Positions 27,027 through 36,249 are shown, counted from the stretch's first letter. The stretch is DNA of 64,000 nucleotides from Xanthobacter dioxanivorans (GCF_016807805.1 NZ_CP063362.1:186001-250000), one strand, 5' to 3'. Notes: a model not told the origin generated them from the sequence alone. Program-made: numbers and translations.

Positions 27027-27437
27027 TCAATCGGTGAACCACGCCTCATCGGTCTTACGGAGCTTACCGCGCCGCCATTCGTAGATCTGGGTGCAGCGCA
27101 TGTAGCGCTCGGGGTTGGACCGCGTGCAATAGGCGGAGTGGGAGAACACCACGAGATGCGGCAGCTTGCCGTGCCCGCCCGGCGCGATCTCGAAGCCGCG
27201 CGCGCCGCGATCGAACGCCCGCGTCCAGCGCCCCGGCCCGGTGGAAACGAAGAGGATGTAGCGGAAGCCGTCGGAGCCGACCCAGGGGGTGAAGCCGCCC
27301 TCGCAGGCCATGTCGTGGGTGTCGATCAGGTAATCCGGCCGTCCGTCCGGGGAGACGTCGACCACCGTGAAGACGGTCTTCGCCGACCATTGGGGGGTGC
27401 CATCCTCGGCCCTGCACGCCGCTTCCAGCCCTTTCAC
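27027..27437 (-). CDS. Conserved protein of unknown function, C-terminal part of a probable secreted protein
   Basis: A 136-residue frame starting at a GTG that overlaps the stop of the upstream small frame (GTGA). It contains four cysteines in ACRAE, DMACEGG, SAYCTRS and MRCTQ, compatible with two disulfides, and a VDVSPDGRPDYLID stretch that looks like the Asp-rich turn of FG-GAP/VCBS-type repeats. On its own it has no signal peptide. Sequence continuity suggests that it and the upstream 70-residue secretory N-terminus were one gene, separated by a one-base change in a G run (see findings). No function is assigned. Confidence 0.6.
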   Translation of the reverse strand: MKGLEAACRAEDGTPQWSAKTVFTVVDVSPDGRPDYLIDTHDMACEGGFTPWVGSDGFRYILFVSTGPGRWTRAFDRGARGFEIAPGGHGKLPHLVVFSHSAYCTRSNPERYMRCTQIYEWRRGKLRKTDEAWFTD

Positions 27438-27646
27438 CGCCCCGCGACCACCTTGGGCAGGCCGGCATAGGGATTGCTCGCCGGTTGGCCCGCAACCGCG
27501 GCCGGATCAGGCGCGGGCTGCGCCATCTGCGTCCCAGCTGCCGGAGCATTCGCGGCAGCCCCGGTCGGCGTCTCCCCCGCCCTTGCGGATGAGGTGAACG
27601 GGCCGAGCCCGATCACCGCACACAGGGTGACGACGCCGATCCTCAT
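27434..27646 (-). CDS. Secretory N-terminal fragment, alanine/proline-rich
   Basis: A 70-residue frame with a clear Sec signal peptide (MRIGVVTLCAVIGLGPFTSS, cleavage near ARA-GE) followed by a low-complexity Ala/Pro/Gln linker and a short NPYAGLPKVVAGR end. It stops at a TGA that overlaps the GTG of the next frame. The lack of a folded domain after the linker, and the perfect fit of the next frame as the missing domain, argue that it is the 5' part of a frameshifted gene. A genuine two-gene coupling cannot be excluded. Confidence 0.5.
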   Translation of the reverse strand: MRIGVVTLCAVIGLGPFTSSARAGETPTGAAANAPAAGTQMAQPAPDPAAVAGQPASNPYAGLPKVVAGR

Positions 27647-27778
27647 GCCTCTCCCCTCCGTCGCCCGGACCGTGGTTCGAGGGCGGAATAGCGAACGGCG
27701 ATGGCGCGTGTCTTTCGGCTGCGTTGCGCCCCTGTTTCAACGCCGGCGGGGCGTCGGGCCCCGACCGGCCTTCCCGCC

Positions 27779-29752
27779 TCAGGCCGCCTTCTGGCACTCC
27801 CGGTCCACGATGGTGACGATGTCGGCCATGATGCGGTTCAGCTCGAAATTCTTCGGCGTGTAGACCGCCGCCACGCCGAAGCCCTTCAGCTGCACCTCGT
27901 CCTCCGGCGGGATGATGCCGCCCACCACCACCGGCACGTCGGAGAGGCCCTCGGCCCGCAGCCGCTCCATCACGTCGCGCACCAGCGGCACGTGGGAGCC
28001 GGAGAGGATGGACAGGCCGATGACGTGCACGCTCTCCTCCAGCGCGGCATTGACGATCTCGGCCGGGGTCAGGCGGATGCCCTCATAGACCACCTCCATG
28101 CCGCAATCGCGCGCGCGGACGGCGATCTGCTCGGCGCCGTTGGAATGGCCGTCGAGCCCCGGCTTGCCCACCAGGAACTTGATGCGCCGGCCGAGCTTCT
28201 CGGAAACGGCGTCCACATTCTTCCTCACCTCGTCGAGGCCCTGGGTGTCCACCCGCGCGGCGCGGCCGACGCCGGTGGGGGCGCGGTATTCCCCGAACAC
28301 CTCACGCAGGCAGGTGCCCCACTCGCCGGTGGTGATGCCGGCCTTGGCGCAGACGATGGAGGGCTCCATGATGTTGCGCCCCTCCTGCGCCGCGCTCTTG
28401 AGCGCCGCGAGGGCCGCCTCCGCCGCCTTCGGGTCGCGCGCCGCGCGCCAGGCCTGAAGACGCGCGATCTGCTCCGCCTCCACCCCCTCCGGCACGGTGA
28501 GGATGGAGCCCTCGCCGGTGGTGAGCGGGGATGGCTCCGTATCGGTCCAGCGGTTGACGCCCACCACCACCTGCTCGCCGCGCTCGATGGCCTCGAGCCG
28601 GCGGGTGTTGGATTCCACCAGCTGCTGCTTCATGTAGGAATTCTCGATGGCCGCCACCGCGCCACCCATGCCGTCGATGCGGGCGAGCTCGGCGCGCGCC
28701 TCCTGCTTCAGCTCCTCCACCTTCTTCGCGATCTCGGTGGAGCCGTCGAAGATGTCGCCGTATTCGAGCAGGTCGGTCTCGTAGGCCACCACCTGCTGCA
28801 TGCGCAGGGACCATTGCTGGTCGAAGGAGCGCGGCAGGCCGAGCGCCTCGTTCCAGGCGGGCAGCTGCACGGCGCGGGCGCGGGCCTTCTTGGAGAGGGT
28901 GACGGCCAGCATCTCCAGAAGGATGCGGTAGACGTTGTTCTCCGGCTGCTGCTCGGTGAGGCCCAGCGAGTTCACCTGCACGCCGTAGCGGAACAGCTTC
29001 TGCTTGGCGTCGGTGATGCCGTAGCGCTCGACGCAGATCTCGTCCCAGAGGTCCACGAACGCGCGCATCTTGCACATCTCGGTGATGAACCGCATGCCCG
29101 CGTTCACGAAGAAGGAGATGCGCCCCACCACCTCGCCGAAGGCCGGGCCCTCGGCCTCACCGGACGTCTTCACCGTGTCGAGGACGGCGATGGCGTTGGC
29201 CAGCGCGAAGGCCAGCTCCTGCACCGGCGTCGCCCCCGCCTCCTGCAAATGGTAGGAGCACACGTTCATCGGGTTCCACTTGGGCAGATCCTTCGTGGTG
29301 TAGATGATGGTGTCCTTGGTCAGCCGCATGGAGGGCGCCGGCGGGAACACGTAGGTGCCGCGCGAGAGATATTCCTTGATGATGTCGTTCTGCGTGGTGC
29401 CCTGCAGCTTGGAGCGGTCCGCCCCCTGCTCGTCGGCGGTGGCGATGTAGAGCGAGAGCAGCCACGCCGCACAGGCATTGATGGTCATCGACGTGTTCAT
29501 CTCGGCGAGCGGGATGCCGTCGAACAGGGTGCGCATGTCGCCGAGGTGAGAGATGGGCACCCCCACCTTGCCCACCTCGCCGCGGGCGAGCGGGTGGTCT
29601 GAATCGTAGCCGGTCTGGGTGGGCAGGTCGAAGGCCACCGACAGGCCGGTCTGCCCCTTGGCGAGGTTGGAGCGGTAGAGCTTGTTGGATTCCGTGGCGG
29701 TGGAGTGCCCCGCATAGGTGCGGAAAAGCCAGGGTTTGTCGCGGGCTACCAT
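27779..29752 (-). CDS. ecm: Ethylmalonyl-CoA mutase Ecm (B12-dependent)
   Basis: Coenzyme-B12 mutase that converts (2R)-ethylmalonyl-CoA to methylsuccinyl-CoA in the ethylmalonyl-CoA pathway; 657 residues in one chain. The TIM-barrel domain shows KPWLFRTYAGHSTA, FDLPTQTGYDSDHP and NPMNVCSYHLQEAGAT. The C-terminal cobalamin domain (about 525-650) carries the base-off DxHxxG motif as DGHSNG, plus GLSILSGSH and VVVGGIIP. Length and N-terminal sequence fit Ecm rather than methylmalonyl-CoA mutase (about 710 residues). Its proximity to the divergent ccr gene, the preceding enzyme, strongly supports the assignment. ATG preceded by GGGGAAAAGGA. Confidence 0.93.
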   Translation of the reverse strand: MVARDKPWLFRTYAGHSTATESNKLYRSNLAKGQTGLSVAFDLPTQTGYDSDHPLARGEVGKVGVPISHLGDMRTLFDGIPLAEMNTSMTINACAAWLLSLYIATADEQGADRSKLQGTTQNDIIKEYLSRGTYVFPPAPSMRLTKDTIIYTTKDLPKWNPMNVCSYHLQEAGATPVQELAFALANAIAVLDTVKTSGEAEGPAFGEVVGRISFFVNAGMRFITEMCKMRAFVDLWDEICVERYGITDAKQKLFRYGVQVNSLGLTEQQPENNVYRILLEMLAVTLSKKARARAVQLPAWNEALGLPRSFDQQWSLRMQQVVAYETDLLEYGDIFDGSTEIAKKVEELKQEARAELARIDGMGGAVAAIENSYMKQQLVESNTRRLEAIERGEQVVVGVNRWTDTEPSPLTTGEGSILTVPEGVEAEQIARLQAWRAARDPKAAEAALAALKSAAQEGRNIMEPSIVCAKAGITTGEWGTCLREVFGEYRAPTGVGRAARVDTQGLDEVRKNVDAVSEKLGRRIKFLVGKPGLDGHSNGAEQIAVRARDCGMEVVYEGIRLTPAEIVNAALEESVHVIGLSILSGSHVPLVRDVMERLRAEGLSDVPVVVGGIIPPEDEVQLKGFGVAAVYTPKNFELNRIMADIVTIVDRECQKAA

Positions 29753-29873
29753 TCCTTTTCCCCATCCGTCTGATCTTGGAATTTGTCGCGATTGTGCGTC
29801 GCAATGCGCGTGACGTCGATGGGAAATTTCTCCACCGGGGGAGGCGCCGCCGGCAACCCGGCGGCGCGCACCC

Positions 29874-30110
29874 TCAGCGCTTCACCAGCGAGATGATGAA
29901 CAGCAGGATCACCGCGCCCAGCGTGGCGGAGATGATCTGGCCGATGACGCCACCCACCACGAACACGCCGCCGAACAGGAAACCGCCGATCAGGGCGCCG
30001 ACGATGCCGACCGCGATGTTGCCGATCAACCCGAAGCCGTAGCCCTGGAAGAGCTGCCCCGCGAGGAAGCCGGCAATGGCGCCGACGATGATCATCCACA
30101 AAATGTTCAT
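29874..30110 (-). CDS. GlsB/YeaQ/YmgE-family stress-response membrane protein
   Basis: Small inner-membrane protein of 78 residues with three glycine-rich hydrophobic helices (start MNILWMIIVGAIAGFLAGQL, then GFGLIGNIAVGIVGALIGGFL). This is the transglycosylase-associated/GlsB family, often induced by general stress; no enzymatic activity is established. The ATG at 30110 has GGGGAG 8 bp upstream. It lies between ecm (121 bp downstream on the same strand) and the divergent ccr gene. Confidence 0.88.
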   Translation of the reverse strand: MNILWMIIVGAIAGFLAGQLFQGYGFGLIGNIAVGIVGALIGGFLFGGVFVVGGVIGQIISATLGAVILLFIISLVKR

Positions 30111-30360
30111 GTGTTTTCTCCCCATCCCCTGCCGGCTCCGTCATCCCCGGATGCGCGACGCACCCACTCTATCCCTCCGCGAGCGGCACGGAAACGACAA
30201 CGCGGGCTTGACCGCGCGATCCACCCAAACCCGCCCGGACCGGCCCCATGCCCCGAAAGAGGGACTATCGCCTTGGAATTCTTCTCTGCTACGCTGCAAT
30301 GCGAGATAGCCCCCAAATGACGTGACCGAACGGTCCGCACGAGAGGAGAGGACGAGCGCT

Positions 30361-31644
30361 ATGGCCCAGACGGCAACCGCCGACGCGAGCGATGCACCGG
30401 TGAAGGACCTTTACGAGCTGGGCGAGATCCCGCCCCTCGGCCACGTTCCGTCCAAGATGTATGCCTGGGCGATCCGGCGCGAGCGCCACGGTCCGCCCGA
30501 GCAGTCCTTCCAGCTGGAGGTGGTGCCGACCTGGGAGCTGGGCGAGCAGGACGTGCTCGTGCTCGTGATGGCGGCCGGCGTCAACTATAACGGCATCTGG
30601 GCCGGCCTCGGCGAGCCGATCTCCGTGTTCGACGTGCACAAGCTGCCCTATCACATCGCCGGCTCCGATGCCTCTGGCATCGTCTGGGCGGTGGGGTCCA
30701 AGGTGAAGCGCTGGAAGGTGGGCGACGAGGTGGTCGTCCACTGCAACCAGGACGACGGGGACGATGAGGAGTGCAACGGCGGCGACCCGATGTTCTCCCC
30801 CTCCCAGCGGATCTGGGGCTATGAGACGCCGGACGGCTCCTTCGCTCAGTTCTGCCGGGTGCAGGCGCGCCAGCTGATGCCACGTCCCAAGCACCTGACC
30901 TGGGAAGAGAGCGCCTGCTACACGCTGACCATGGCCACTGCCTACCGCATGCTGTTCGGCCATCCGCCGCACGACGTGAAGCCGGGCGACTATGTGCTGG
31001 TGTGGGGCGCCTCGGGCGGCCTCGGCGTGTTCGGCGTGCAGCTCGCCGCCGCCTCCGGCGCGCATGTGATCGGCGTCATCTCGGACGAGACCAAGCGCGA
31101 CTATGTGCTCGGCCTCGGCGCCAAGGGCGTGATCAACCGCAAGGACTTCAAGTGCTGGGGCCAGCTGCCCAAGGTCAACTCGCCCGAATACACCGAGTGG
31201 ACCAAGGAAGCCCGCAAGTTCGGCAAGGCCATCTGGGACATCACCGGCAAGCGCGACGTGGACATCGTGTTCGAGCATCCCGGCGAGCAGACCTTCCCGG
31301 TCTCGACCCTGGTGGGCAAGCGCGGCGGCATGATCGTGTTCTGCGCCGGGACCACCGGCTTCAACATCACGTTTGACGCCCGCTACGTGTGGATGCGGCA
31401 GAAGCGCATCCAGGGCTCCCACTTCGCCCACCTCAAGCAGGCCTCCGCCGCCAACCAGTTCATCATCGACCGGCGCGTCGACCCCTGCATGTCGGAAGTG
31501 TTCCCGTGGGAGCGCATCCCCGAGGCGCACACCAAGATGTGGAAGAACCAGCATGCCCCCGGCAACATGGCGGTGCTGGTCAGCGCCCCCCGCACCGGGC
31601 TGCGGACCCTTGAGGACGTGATCGAGGCCGGTCCCAAGAAGTAA
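30361..31644 (+). CDS. ccr: Crotonyl-CoA carboxylase/reductase Ccr
   Basis: Key enzyme of the ethylmalonyl-CoA pathway: NADPH-dependent reductive carboxylation of crotonyl-CoA to ethylmalonyl-CoA for acetyl-CoA assimilation without isocitrate lyase. The protein has 427 residues and an MDR (alcohol dehydrogenase-like) fold with no zinc site. Typical features are the start KDLYELGEIPPLGHVP, NYNGIWAGLGEPISVFDVHK, the insert CNQDDGDDEECNGGDPMFSP, the nucleotide-binding GASGGLGVFGVQLA and FEHPGEQTFPVS. The ATG at 30361 follows GAGGAGAGGACG; the in-frame GTG 13 codons upstream lies before that site. Divergent from glsB-ecm. Confidence 0.95.
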   Translation: MAQTATADASDAPVKDLYELGEIPPLGHVPSKMYAWAIRRERHGPPEQSFQLEVVPTWELGEQDVLVLVMAAGVNYNGIWAGLGEPISVFDVHKLPYHIAGSDASGIVWAVGSKVKRWKVGDEVVVHCNQDDGDDEECNGGDPMFSPSQRIWGYETPDGSFAQFCRVQARQLMPRPKHLTWEESACYTLTMATAYRMLFGHPPHDVKPGDYVLVWGASGGLGVFGVQLAAASGAHVIGVISDETKRDYVLGLGAKGVINRKDFKCWGQLPKVNSPEYTEWTKEARKFGKAIWDITGKRDVDIVFEHPGEQTFPVSTLVGKRGGMIVFCAGTTGFNITFDARYVWMRQKRIQGSHFAHLKQASAANQFIIDRRVDPCMSEVFPWERIPEAHTKMWKNQHAPGNMAVLVSAPRTGLRTLEDVIEAGPKK

Positions 31645-31976
31645 GGCCCAGAAGCAAGGCCCCAAGGAAACAAGGCCACGGCCGAGGCGCCCCCCTGCCC
31701 GGGCTCGGCCCGGGCCTTCACGGGCAAGGGCGGGATGCGAAAGGCCGGGTGAGCCCGGCCATGACCGCCGGGGCCCTTGTTCCAGGGCCAGCCCGGCGGC
31801 GGCCGTTCAAGCGGCCCCGCGCCCCCTCACGCCTCTCCTCCCAAGCCGTTCCTTCCCCAGGCAAGCCCACGGCCCGAAGGCCGGCGGCGGCGCCGCCGCG
31901 CGTCCGAAGCGGCGCGAGGCCCTGGACGGCGCATGATTGGAGGGGCGTGATTTTGGAGGGACGTGGGATTGGCCCT
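31645..31976. other. Non-coding gap after ccr with GC-rich hairpins
   Basis: This 332-bp stretch has no convincing gene. GGCCGGG (31743-31749) pairs perfectly with CCCGGCC (31754-31760) over a TGAG loop, and CCCGGG-CTCGG-CCCGGG forms another hairpin just upstream; neither has a T run, so they would be Rho-type or attenuating structures downstream of ccr. The right end carries GGAGGG (31955-31960), the nearest ribosome-like site for the following LysR gene. Confidence 0.5.
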
Positions 31977-32912
31977 ATGCTGATGCCGCTGCGACATCCG
32001 CACCATCTGCCGTTCGGGGGACGGGCCATCTACCGGAACGATTTCAAGACCTTGCAGCTCTTCGTTGCCGTCTGCGAGCTGAACAGCCTCGCGCGCGCCG
32101 CCGAACGCCTCGCCATCGCCCCGTCCGCGGCGACGCGCCGGATCCAGCTGCTGGAACACGATGCCCGCACGCCGCTGCTCGATCGCCTGCCGCACGGCGT
32201 GCAGCCGACCGCCGCCGGCCAGACCTTCCTGCGCTTCGCTCGCGACATCCTCCACTTGGTGGACCGGGCGGACCATCTGCTGATCGAGTACGAATCCGGC
32301 ATGCGCGGCTATGTGCGCGTGGCCTCGTCGAGCTCGGTGCTGCTGGCGCGGCTCGCCTTCGATCTGTCGCGGTTTGCGACAGCGCATCCGGATATCACCC
32401 TGGACCTCGAGGAGCGGGGCACCGAGGCGACGCTGGAGATGGTGCGGAGCAAGCAGGCCGATATCGGCCTCGTCGTCTGCGGCGCCGAAACCCAGCCGCT
32501 GGAGACGTTCCCCTTCGGCGGCGACCGGCTGGTGCTCGGCGTTCCGCTGACGCACCGGCTGGCGCAGAAGGACAAGCTGCGGTTCGCCGACTTCATCGCC
32601 GAGGATTTCGTGACCCTCGGCCACGGAACCGCCGTGCGCCGCATCCTCGCCGAGCAGGCCCGCCTCCTCGGCGCGCCGCTCAAGGTGCGCGTGCAGGCGG
32701 CGAGCTTCGGGGCCATGGCGCTGATGGCGAGCCAGGGGCTCGGCGTCGCGGTGATTCCAGAGCCCGCATTGCTGCCGCTGCAACAGTCCTACCAGCTCAA
32801 GGTCATTGAAATCGACGAACCGTGGGCGGGACGAAATTTTGTGCTGTGCGTGCGGACCGTGCCTGAATTGGACCCACCGGCCAAGCGGCTGCTCTCGTTT
32901 CTGCTCAAGTGA
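31977..32912 (+). CDS. LysR-family transcriptional regulator
   Basis: Regulator of about 311 residues. The winged helix-turn-helix starts at FKTLQLFVAVCELNSLARAA, and the linker helix carries TRRIQLLEHDARTPLLDR. The effector domain runs from GYVRVASSSSVLLARL to the C-terminus, with a GVAVIPEPAL segment. The start is uncertain: ATG 31977 or 31983 gives a normal LysR length, with GGAGGG 16-22 bp upstream, while an open frame extends to a GTG at 31749 with low-complexity sequence that looks non-coding. It precedes an amidase gene by 116 bp in the same direction and may regulate it or the neighbouring catabolic genes. Confidence 0.85.
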   Translation: MLMPLRHPHHLPFGGRAIYRNDFKTLQLFVAVCELNSLARAAERLAIAPSAATRRIQLLEHDARTPLLDRLPHGVQPTAAGQTFLRFARDILHLVDRADHLLIEYESGMRGYVRVASSSSVLLARLAFDLSRFATAHPDITLDLEERGTEATLEMVRSKQADIGLVVCGAETQPLETFPFGGDRLVLGVPLTHRLAQKDKLRFADFIAEDFVTLGHGTAVRRILAEQARLLGAPLKVRVQAASFGAMALMASQGLGVAVIPEPALLPLQQSYQLKVIEIDEPWAGRNFVLCVRTVPELDPPAKRLLSFLLK

Positions 32913-33028
32913 TCACCAATTCGAATTCTGCGAATCCTGGATTGATGTAATTCGCCTTTATCGATCCCGGCACGAGTGACACTCCTTTTCATCCCAACGT
33001 CATCGCGCCGCGCAGGTGCTGGGGTGAA

Positions 33029-34381
33029 ATGGTGCAGATGTCTTTTCGGTCCAGTTGGTTCGACCTCCCGCCGGCGGCCCGCTCCGCCGAGATCGGGCGC
33101 TGCTTCGCCGCCGCCGCGGTGATGGGGCCGCGCCTGAACGCCACCGTCGCCCTGTCCCCGGCGCCCCCGTCCTCCGTCGCCCCCTCTACCCGCCGCGGTG
33201 CCGGCTTCGGTCCGCTGAAGGGCATGCCCTATGTGACCAAGGACATTTTCGACCGGGAGCGGCGCCGGGCGGAATGGGGCGGATGCCGCGCCCCCGGCCC
33301 CGCCGGGGCCGATGCCGGCATCCTGCGCCGCCTCGACGCGGCGGGCGGCCGCGAGGTCGCGACGACATCCCTGAGCGCCCTGGCCTACGAGCCCTCGGGC
33401 TACAATGCGGCGCTCGGCCGGGCCCGCAACCCCTGGCACCCCGGCGTGGTCAGCGGCGGATCCTCCAGCGGCTCGGCGGTCCTGGTGGCAGCGGGGGCCG
33501 CCTATCTGGGCATCGGCTCGGACACCGGCGGCTCGATCCGCGTCCCCGCCGCCTGCTGCGGCCTCGTCGGCCTCAAGCCCGGATGGGGCGCCCTGCCGGT
33601 GGACGGCGCCATGCCGCTGGCGCCGAGCCTGGACGTGATCGGGTTCATGGCGCGGTGCTCCACCGACCTCCTGCGGGTCTGGGCGGCGGTGGCGGACGCC
33701 GGCGACGACGGCGGCACCATCCGGTCGCTGGCCCTTCTGGAGCATGCCGCGGCCACGGCCGTCCCGGCGGTGCGCCGCGGGCTCGCCGCCGCGCTCGAAA
33801 CCCTGGCTGCCGCCGGCATCGGGCATCGGCTGGCGGACTGTTCCCACGTGGTGGCGGCGGCCGATGCCGCGAGCCTCACCATCATGCAGGCGGAGGTCGC
33901 CCGCACCCATGGCTCCGCCGAGGGTGCCGCCGCACTGGGCGACCGCGCCCTCGCCCGCAGAATCGAGAAGGGGCGGGCCATCTCCGACGAGACCCTCGCC
34001 GCCGCGCGCGCCGCGCGGCCCGGCCTGCGCGCCGCCTTCCTGAAGGGCCTCGCGGGCGCCGACGCCGCGGTGCTGCCGGTGATGCCCATGCCGGCCCCCC
34101 TCGCCTGCGACGTCGATCCGCGCGACCCGGACTTCAGGCCCCGCCTGCTTTACGCGATGACCAGCCTGACGCGCTTCGTCAATGCGCTGGGCCTGCCGGC
34201 GATCGCCGTTCCGGTCGGGTTCGATGGCCGCGGCACGCCGCTGGCGATGCAGGTGATCGGGCGGCCCGGCAGCGAGCCGTCCCTGCTGCGCCTCGTCGCC
34301 ACCTACCAGCAGCTCACCCGCTGGCACGAGCGCCGGCCGCCGGTCTGTGCCGCCGCGTCGCTCAAGGATCGGTGCGCATGA
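33029..34381 (+). CDS. Amidase-signature family amidase
   Basis: Cytoplasmic amide hydrolase of 450 residues. The Ser-cisSer-Lys triad is visible: K71 in MPYVTKDIF, the cis-serine region GGSSSGSA (144-150) and nucleophile S169 in [12 protein letters not shown]. The length is normal for amidases and the protein ends near a conserved [11 protein letters not shown] segment. No amidotransferase partners (gatB/gatC) are present, so it is a free-standing amidase and not GatA. In this region, next to ABC importers and hydantoinase-type subunits, an amide nutrient is a reasonable substrate, but none can be named. Close ribosome site GGGGTGA; a second ATG lies three codons in. Confidence 0.88.
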   Translation: MVQMSFRSSWFDLPPAARSAEIGRCFAAAAVMGPRLNATVALSPAPPSSVAPSTRRGAGFGPLKGMPYVTKDIFDRERRRAEWGGCRAPGPAGADAGILRRLDAAGGREVATTSLSALAYEPSGYNAALGRARNPWHPGVVSGGSSSGSAVLVAAGAAYLGIGSDTGGSIRVPAACCGLVGLKPGWGALPVDGAMPLAPSLDVIGFMARCSTDLLRVWAAVADAGDDGGTIRSLALLEHAAATAVPAVRRGLAAALETLAAAGIGHRLADCSHVVAAADAASLTIMQAEVARTHGSAEGAAALGDRALARRIEKGRAISDETLAAARAARPGLRAAFLKGLAGADAAVLPVMPMPAPLACDVDPRDPDFRPRLLYAMTSLTRFVNALGLPAIAVPVGFDGRGTPLAMQVIGRPGSEPSLLRLVATYQQLTRWHERRPPVCAAASLKDRCA

Positions 34382-34531
34382 TCCCGGCCGAAAGCCCTCC
34401 TCGCCCGCGCGCATCTGCGCATCTTCGACATGTCGCAGGCCGTCGCCGCCACCGCCGACCCCACCGATGGCATCCCGGAGCTTCCGCCATGGGAAGCCGC
34501 AGGCGAGCCGGAATGACTTGAACAATGAAAT

Positions 34532-34567
34532 AAAAGGCGGCGGATTTTCACAAGCCGCCACCTTTTT
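34532..34567. terminator. Bidirectional terminator between amidase and alpha/beta hydrolase
   Basis: GGCGGC (34536-34541) pairs with GCCGCC (34554-34559). The stem is flanked by AAAA on the left (32-35) and a five-T run on the right (34563-34567), so it can terminate transcription from both strands. It sits exactly between the convergent amidase and hydrolase genes, ending 7 bp before the hydrolase stop. Confidence 0.75.
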
Positions 34568-34573
34568 CTGTCG

Positions 34574-35458
34574 TCAGGCCTTGATACCGGTGATGGATGC
34601 GCTCACCGCGCGCGGGTCGCGCATGGGCCAGCGCCCGCTGTCCACCTGGGCGAGGAACGCACCGACGATGCGGTTATATTCCTCCGGCTCCTCGATATTG
34701 ATGGCGTGGCCGCAATTGGGCATCACCGAAAGGGCCGCCGAAGGAATATTGCGCTTCATCAGGATGCCCGGAAGCAGGCAGGGCCAGTCCTCGTCGCCGG
34801 TGATGACGAGGGTCGGCGCGGAGATCTTCTTCATCTCCTCGACCATGGTGTAGAGCGAGGGGCGGAAGCGCTGGACGCCCCGCTGGGTGTTGGCCGACCC
34901 CACCGCATCATGGCTCGCGAGAATCTGCTTGAACTCGAGGAAGCCCCGCGGATCCTTGTTCTCGAACTGCACCCGCGTGGGCCCGAAGGCGTACCGCTCG
35001 GCGAACGCCTCCATGCCCGCCTCGGCGATGTAGGCGGCGATGGTGTCCGCCTCCGCCTGGAAGCGCGGCTGCTCCTCCAGCTCGGCGCCGTAGCCGCAGC
35101 CGCCGATGCACAGGGACAACGCGCGATCATGGTGCCGGACGCCGAAATGCAGCGTGGCGAAGCCGCCCATGGACAGGCCGATCACATGCGCCTTTTCAAT
35201 GCCGATGCCGTCCATGACGCTGGCGATATCGTCCGCGGCCCGGGCCTGGGAATAGGACGCGACATCCTCCGGCACGTCGGACGGCGGATAGCCCCGGGCA
35301 TTGTAGGCGACGACCCGGTAGCGCTTGCCGAGATAGCGCAGCTGGGGCTCGTAGCTGCGCAGGTCGCCGGCGAATTCGTGGACCAGGATGACCGGCGTGC
35401 CGGCGCCGGTCTCCTCGTAATAAAGCTTCACGCCGTCGTCGGTGGTCACATGGGCCAT
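34574..35458 (-). CDS. Alpha/beta-fold hydrolase
   Basis: Hydrolase of 294 residues with a catalytic triad read as S96 in GLSMGG, an Asp at D222 or D224 in TGDEDWP and H251 in NCGHAINIEEP. The oxyanion region is HEFAGD (27-32), where most relatives have HG. The fold resembles 3-oxoadipate enol-lactonase and NicD-type deformylases, so an ester, enol-lactone or C-N hydrolysing role is open. It is 59 bp downstream of the GntR gene on the same strand and presumably under its control. A terminator follows. Confidence 0.85.
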   Translation of the reverse strand: MAHVTTDDGVKLYYEETGAGTPVILVHEFAGDLRSYEPQLRYLGKRYRVVAYNARGYPPSDVPEDVASYSQARAADDIASVMDGIGIEKAHVIGLSMGGFATLHFGVRHHDRALSLCIGGCGYGAELEEQPRFQAEADTIAAYIAEAGMEAFAERYAFGPTRVQFENKDPRGFLEFKQILASHDAVGSANTQRGVQRFRPSLYTMVEEMKKISAPTLVITGDEDWPCLLPGILMKRNIPSAALSVMPNCGHAINIEEPEEYNRIVGAFLAQVDSGRWPMRDPRAVSASITGIKA

Positions 35459-35517
35459 GGGCCGCTCCCGTTGAGGTCAAATCGTTCGATGCGGTGGGGC
35501 GAGCGACACCGTGCGGC

Positions 35518-36249
35518 TCAGGCCGGCGACGGCTCGGCGCCGCTGGGGGACTGGGGTTCCGGCGCATCGAGCGCGCCCACCACCCGCGCGATGACACGGT
35601 GGGCGTGCCGGATCATCTTGACGGCTTCCCGGCGCGCGAGGTCCGCCTTGCGCGCGGAGACGGCCTCGAACACCTTGCGGTCGCCGTCGAAGGCGAGGTC
35701 GACGATCTCGCGCGTGTTCTGGTGCGCCAGGTAGCGATAGCGCAGCGCCTGTTTCTCGATGCCCGAGACCAGGCGTTCCAGGGTGTGGTTTCCCGATGCC
35801 TGGTGCAGGGCGCGCGTGAACGCCACGTTGCGCTCGAAGAAGGTGTCCACATCCTTCTCCGCCATGGCGGCGCGCATCTCGTCCAGAAGGCCGGACAGCG
35901 TGGCGAGCGCTTCTTCATCCGCCGCCCGCGCGGCCTCGGCGGCGACCAGCCCTTCCAGCGCCACCCGGCATTTGTAGACCTCGTCGAGGTCGGCGATGCT
36001 CATGGGCGCCACCCGCACGCCGCGCCACGCCGCCCGCACGATCAGGCCGTCCGCCTCGAGGATCTGGAAGGCATCGCGTACCGGCGATCGGCTGATGTTG
36101 AAATGGGCGCACAGATCTTCCTCAATCAGCCGCATTCCCGGCGGCCAGCGCAGGTAGATGATGTGATCGGCGAAAGCGCGCGCCACTTCCGCCCCGATCA
36201 CCTTCGGCACCACGAAGTCGGCGGCGCCGCGCTTCATTCGATCGATCAC
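35518..36249 (-). CDS. GntR-family (FadR/FCD) transcriptional regulator
   Basis: Regulator of 243 residues with an N-terminal winged helix (LIEEDLCAHFNISRSPVRDAFQILEADGLI) and a C-terminal all-helical FCD effector domain that normally binds a carboxylate with a metal. A GTG start at 36249 is selected since AAAGG lies 7 bp upstream; the ATG at 36237 lacks such a site, and longer frames run through the divergent promoter. It is divergent from the enolase-superfamily gene (36437) and upstream of the hydrolase. A related paralogue is encoded at 55504-56268, with a similar RYRYLAH segment. Confidence 0.88.
   Translation of the reverse strand: MIDRMKRGAADFVVPKVIGAEVARAFADHIIYLRWPPGMRLIEEDLCAHFNISRSPVRDAFQILEADGLIVRAAWRGVRVAPMSIADLDEVYKCRVALEGLVAAEAARAADEEALATLSGLLDEMRAAMAEKDVDTFFERNVAFTRALHQASGNHTLERLVSGIEKQALRYRYLAHQNTREIVDLAFDGDRKVFEAVSARKADLARREAVKMIRHAHRVIARVVGALDAPEPQSPSGAEPSPA

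Noticed and set aside
31749..31976. N-terminal extension of the second LysR protein from the GTG at 31749
   Set aside because: The 76 extra residues are Pro/Arg/Ala low complexity, overlap a hairpin and precede the usual LysR N-terminus, so the start was placed at 31977.
33029..34381. Amidase as GatA of an Asp/Glu-tRNA amidotransferase
   Set aside because: No gatB or gatC is adjacent and the surroundings are catabolic. Sequence supports a free-standing amidase only.
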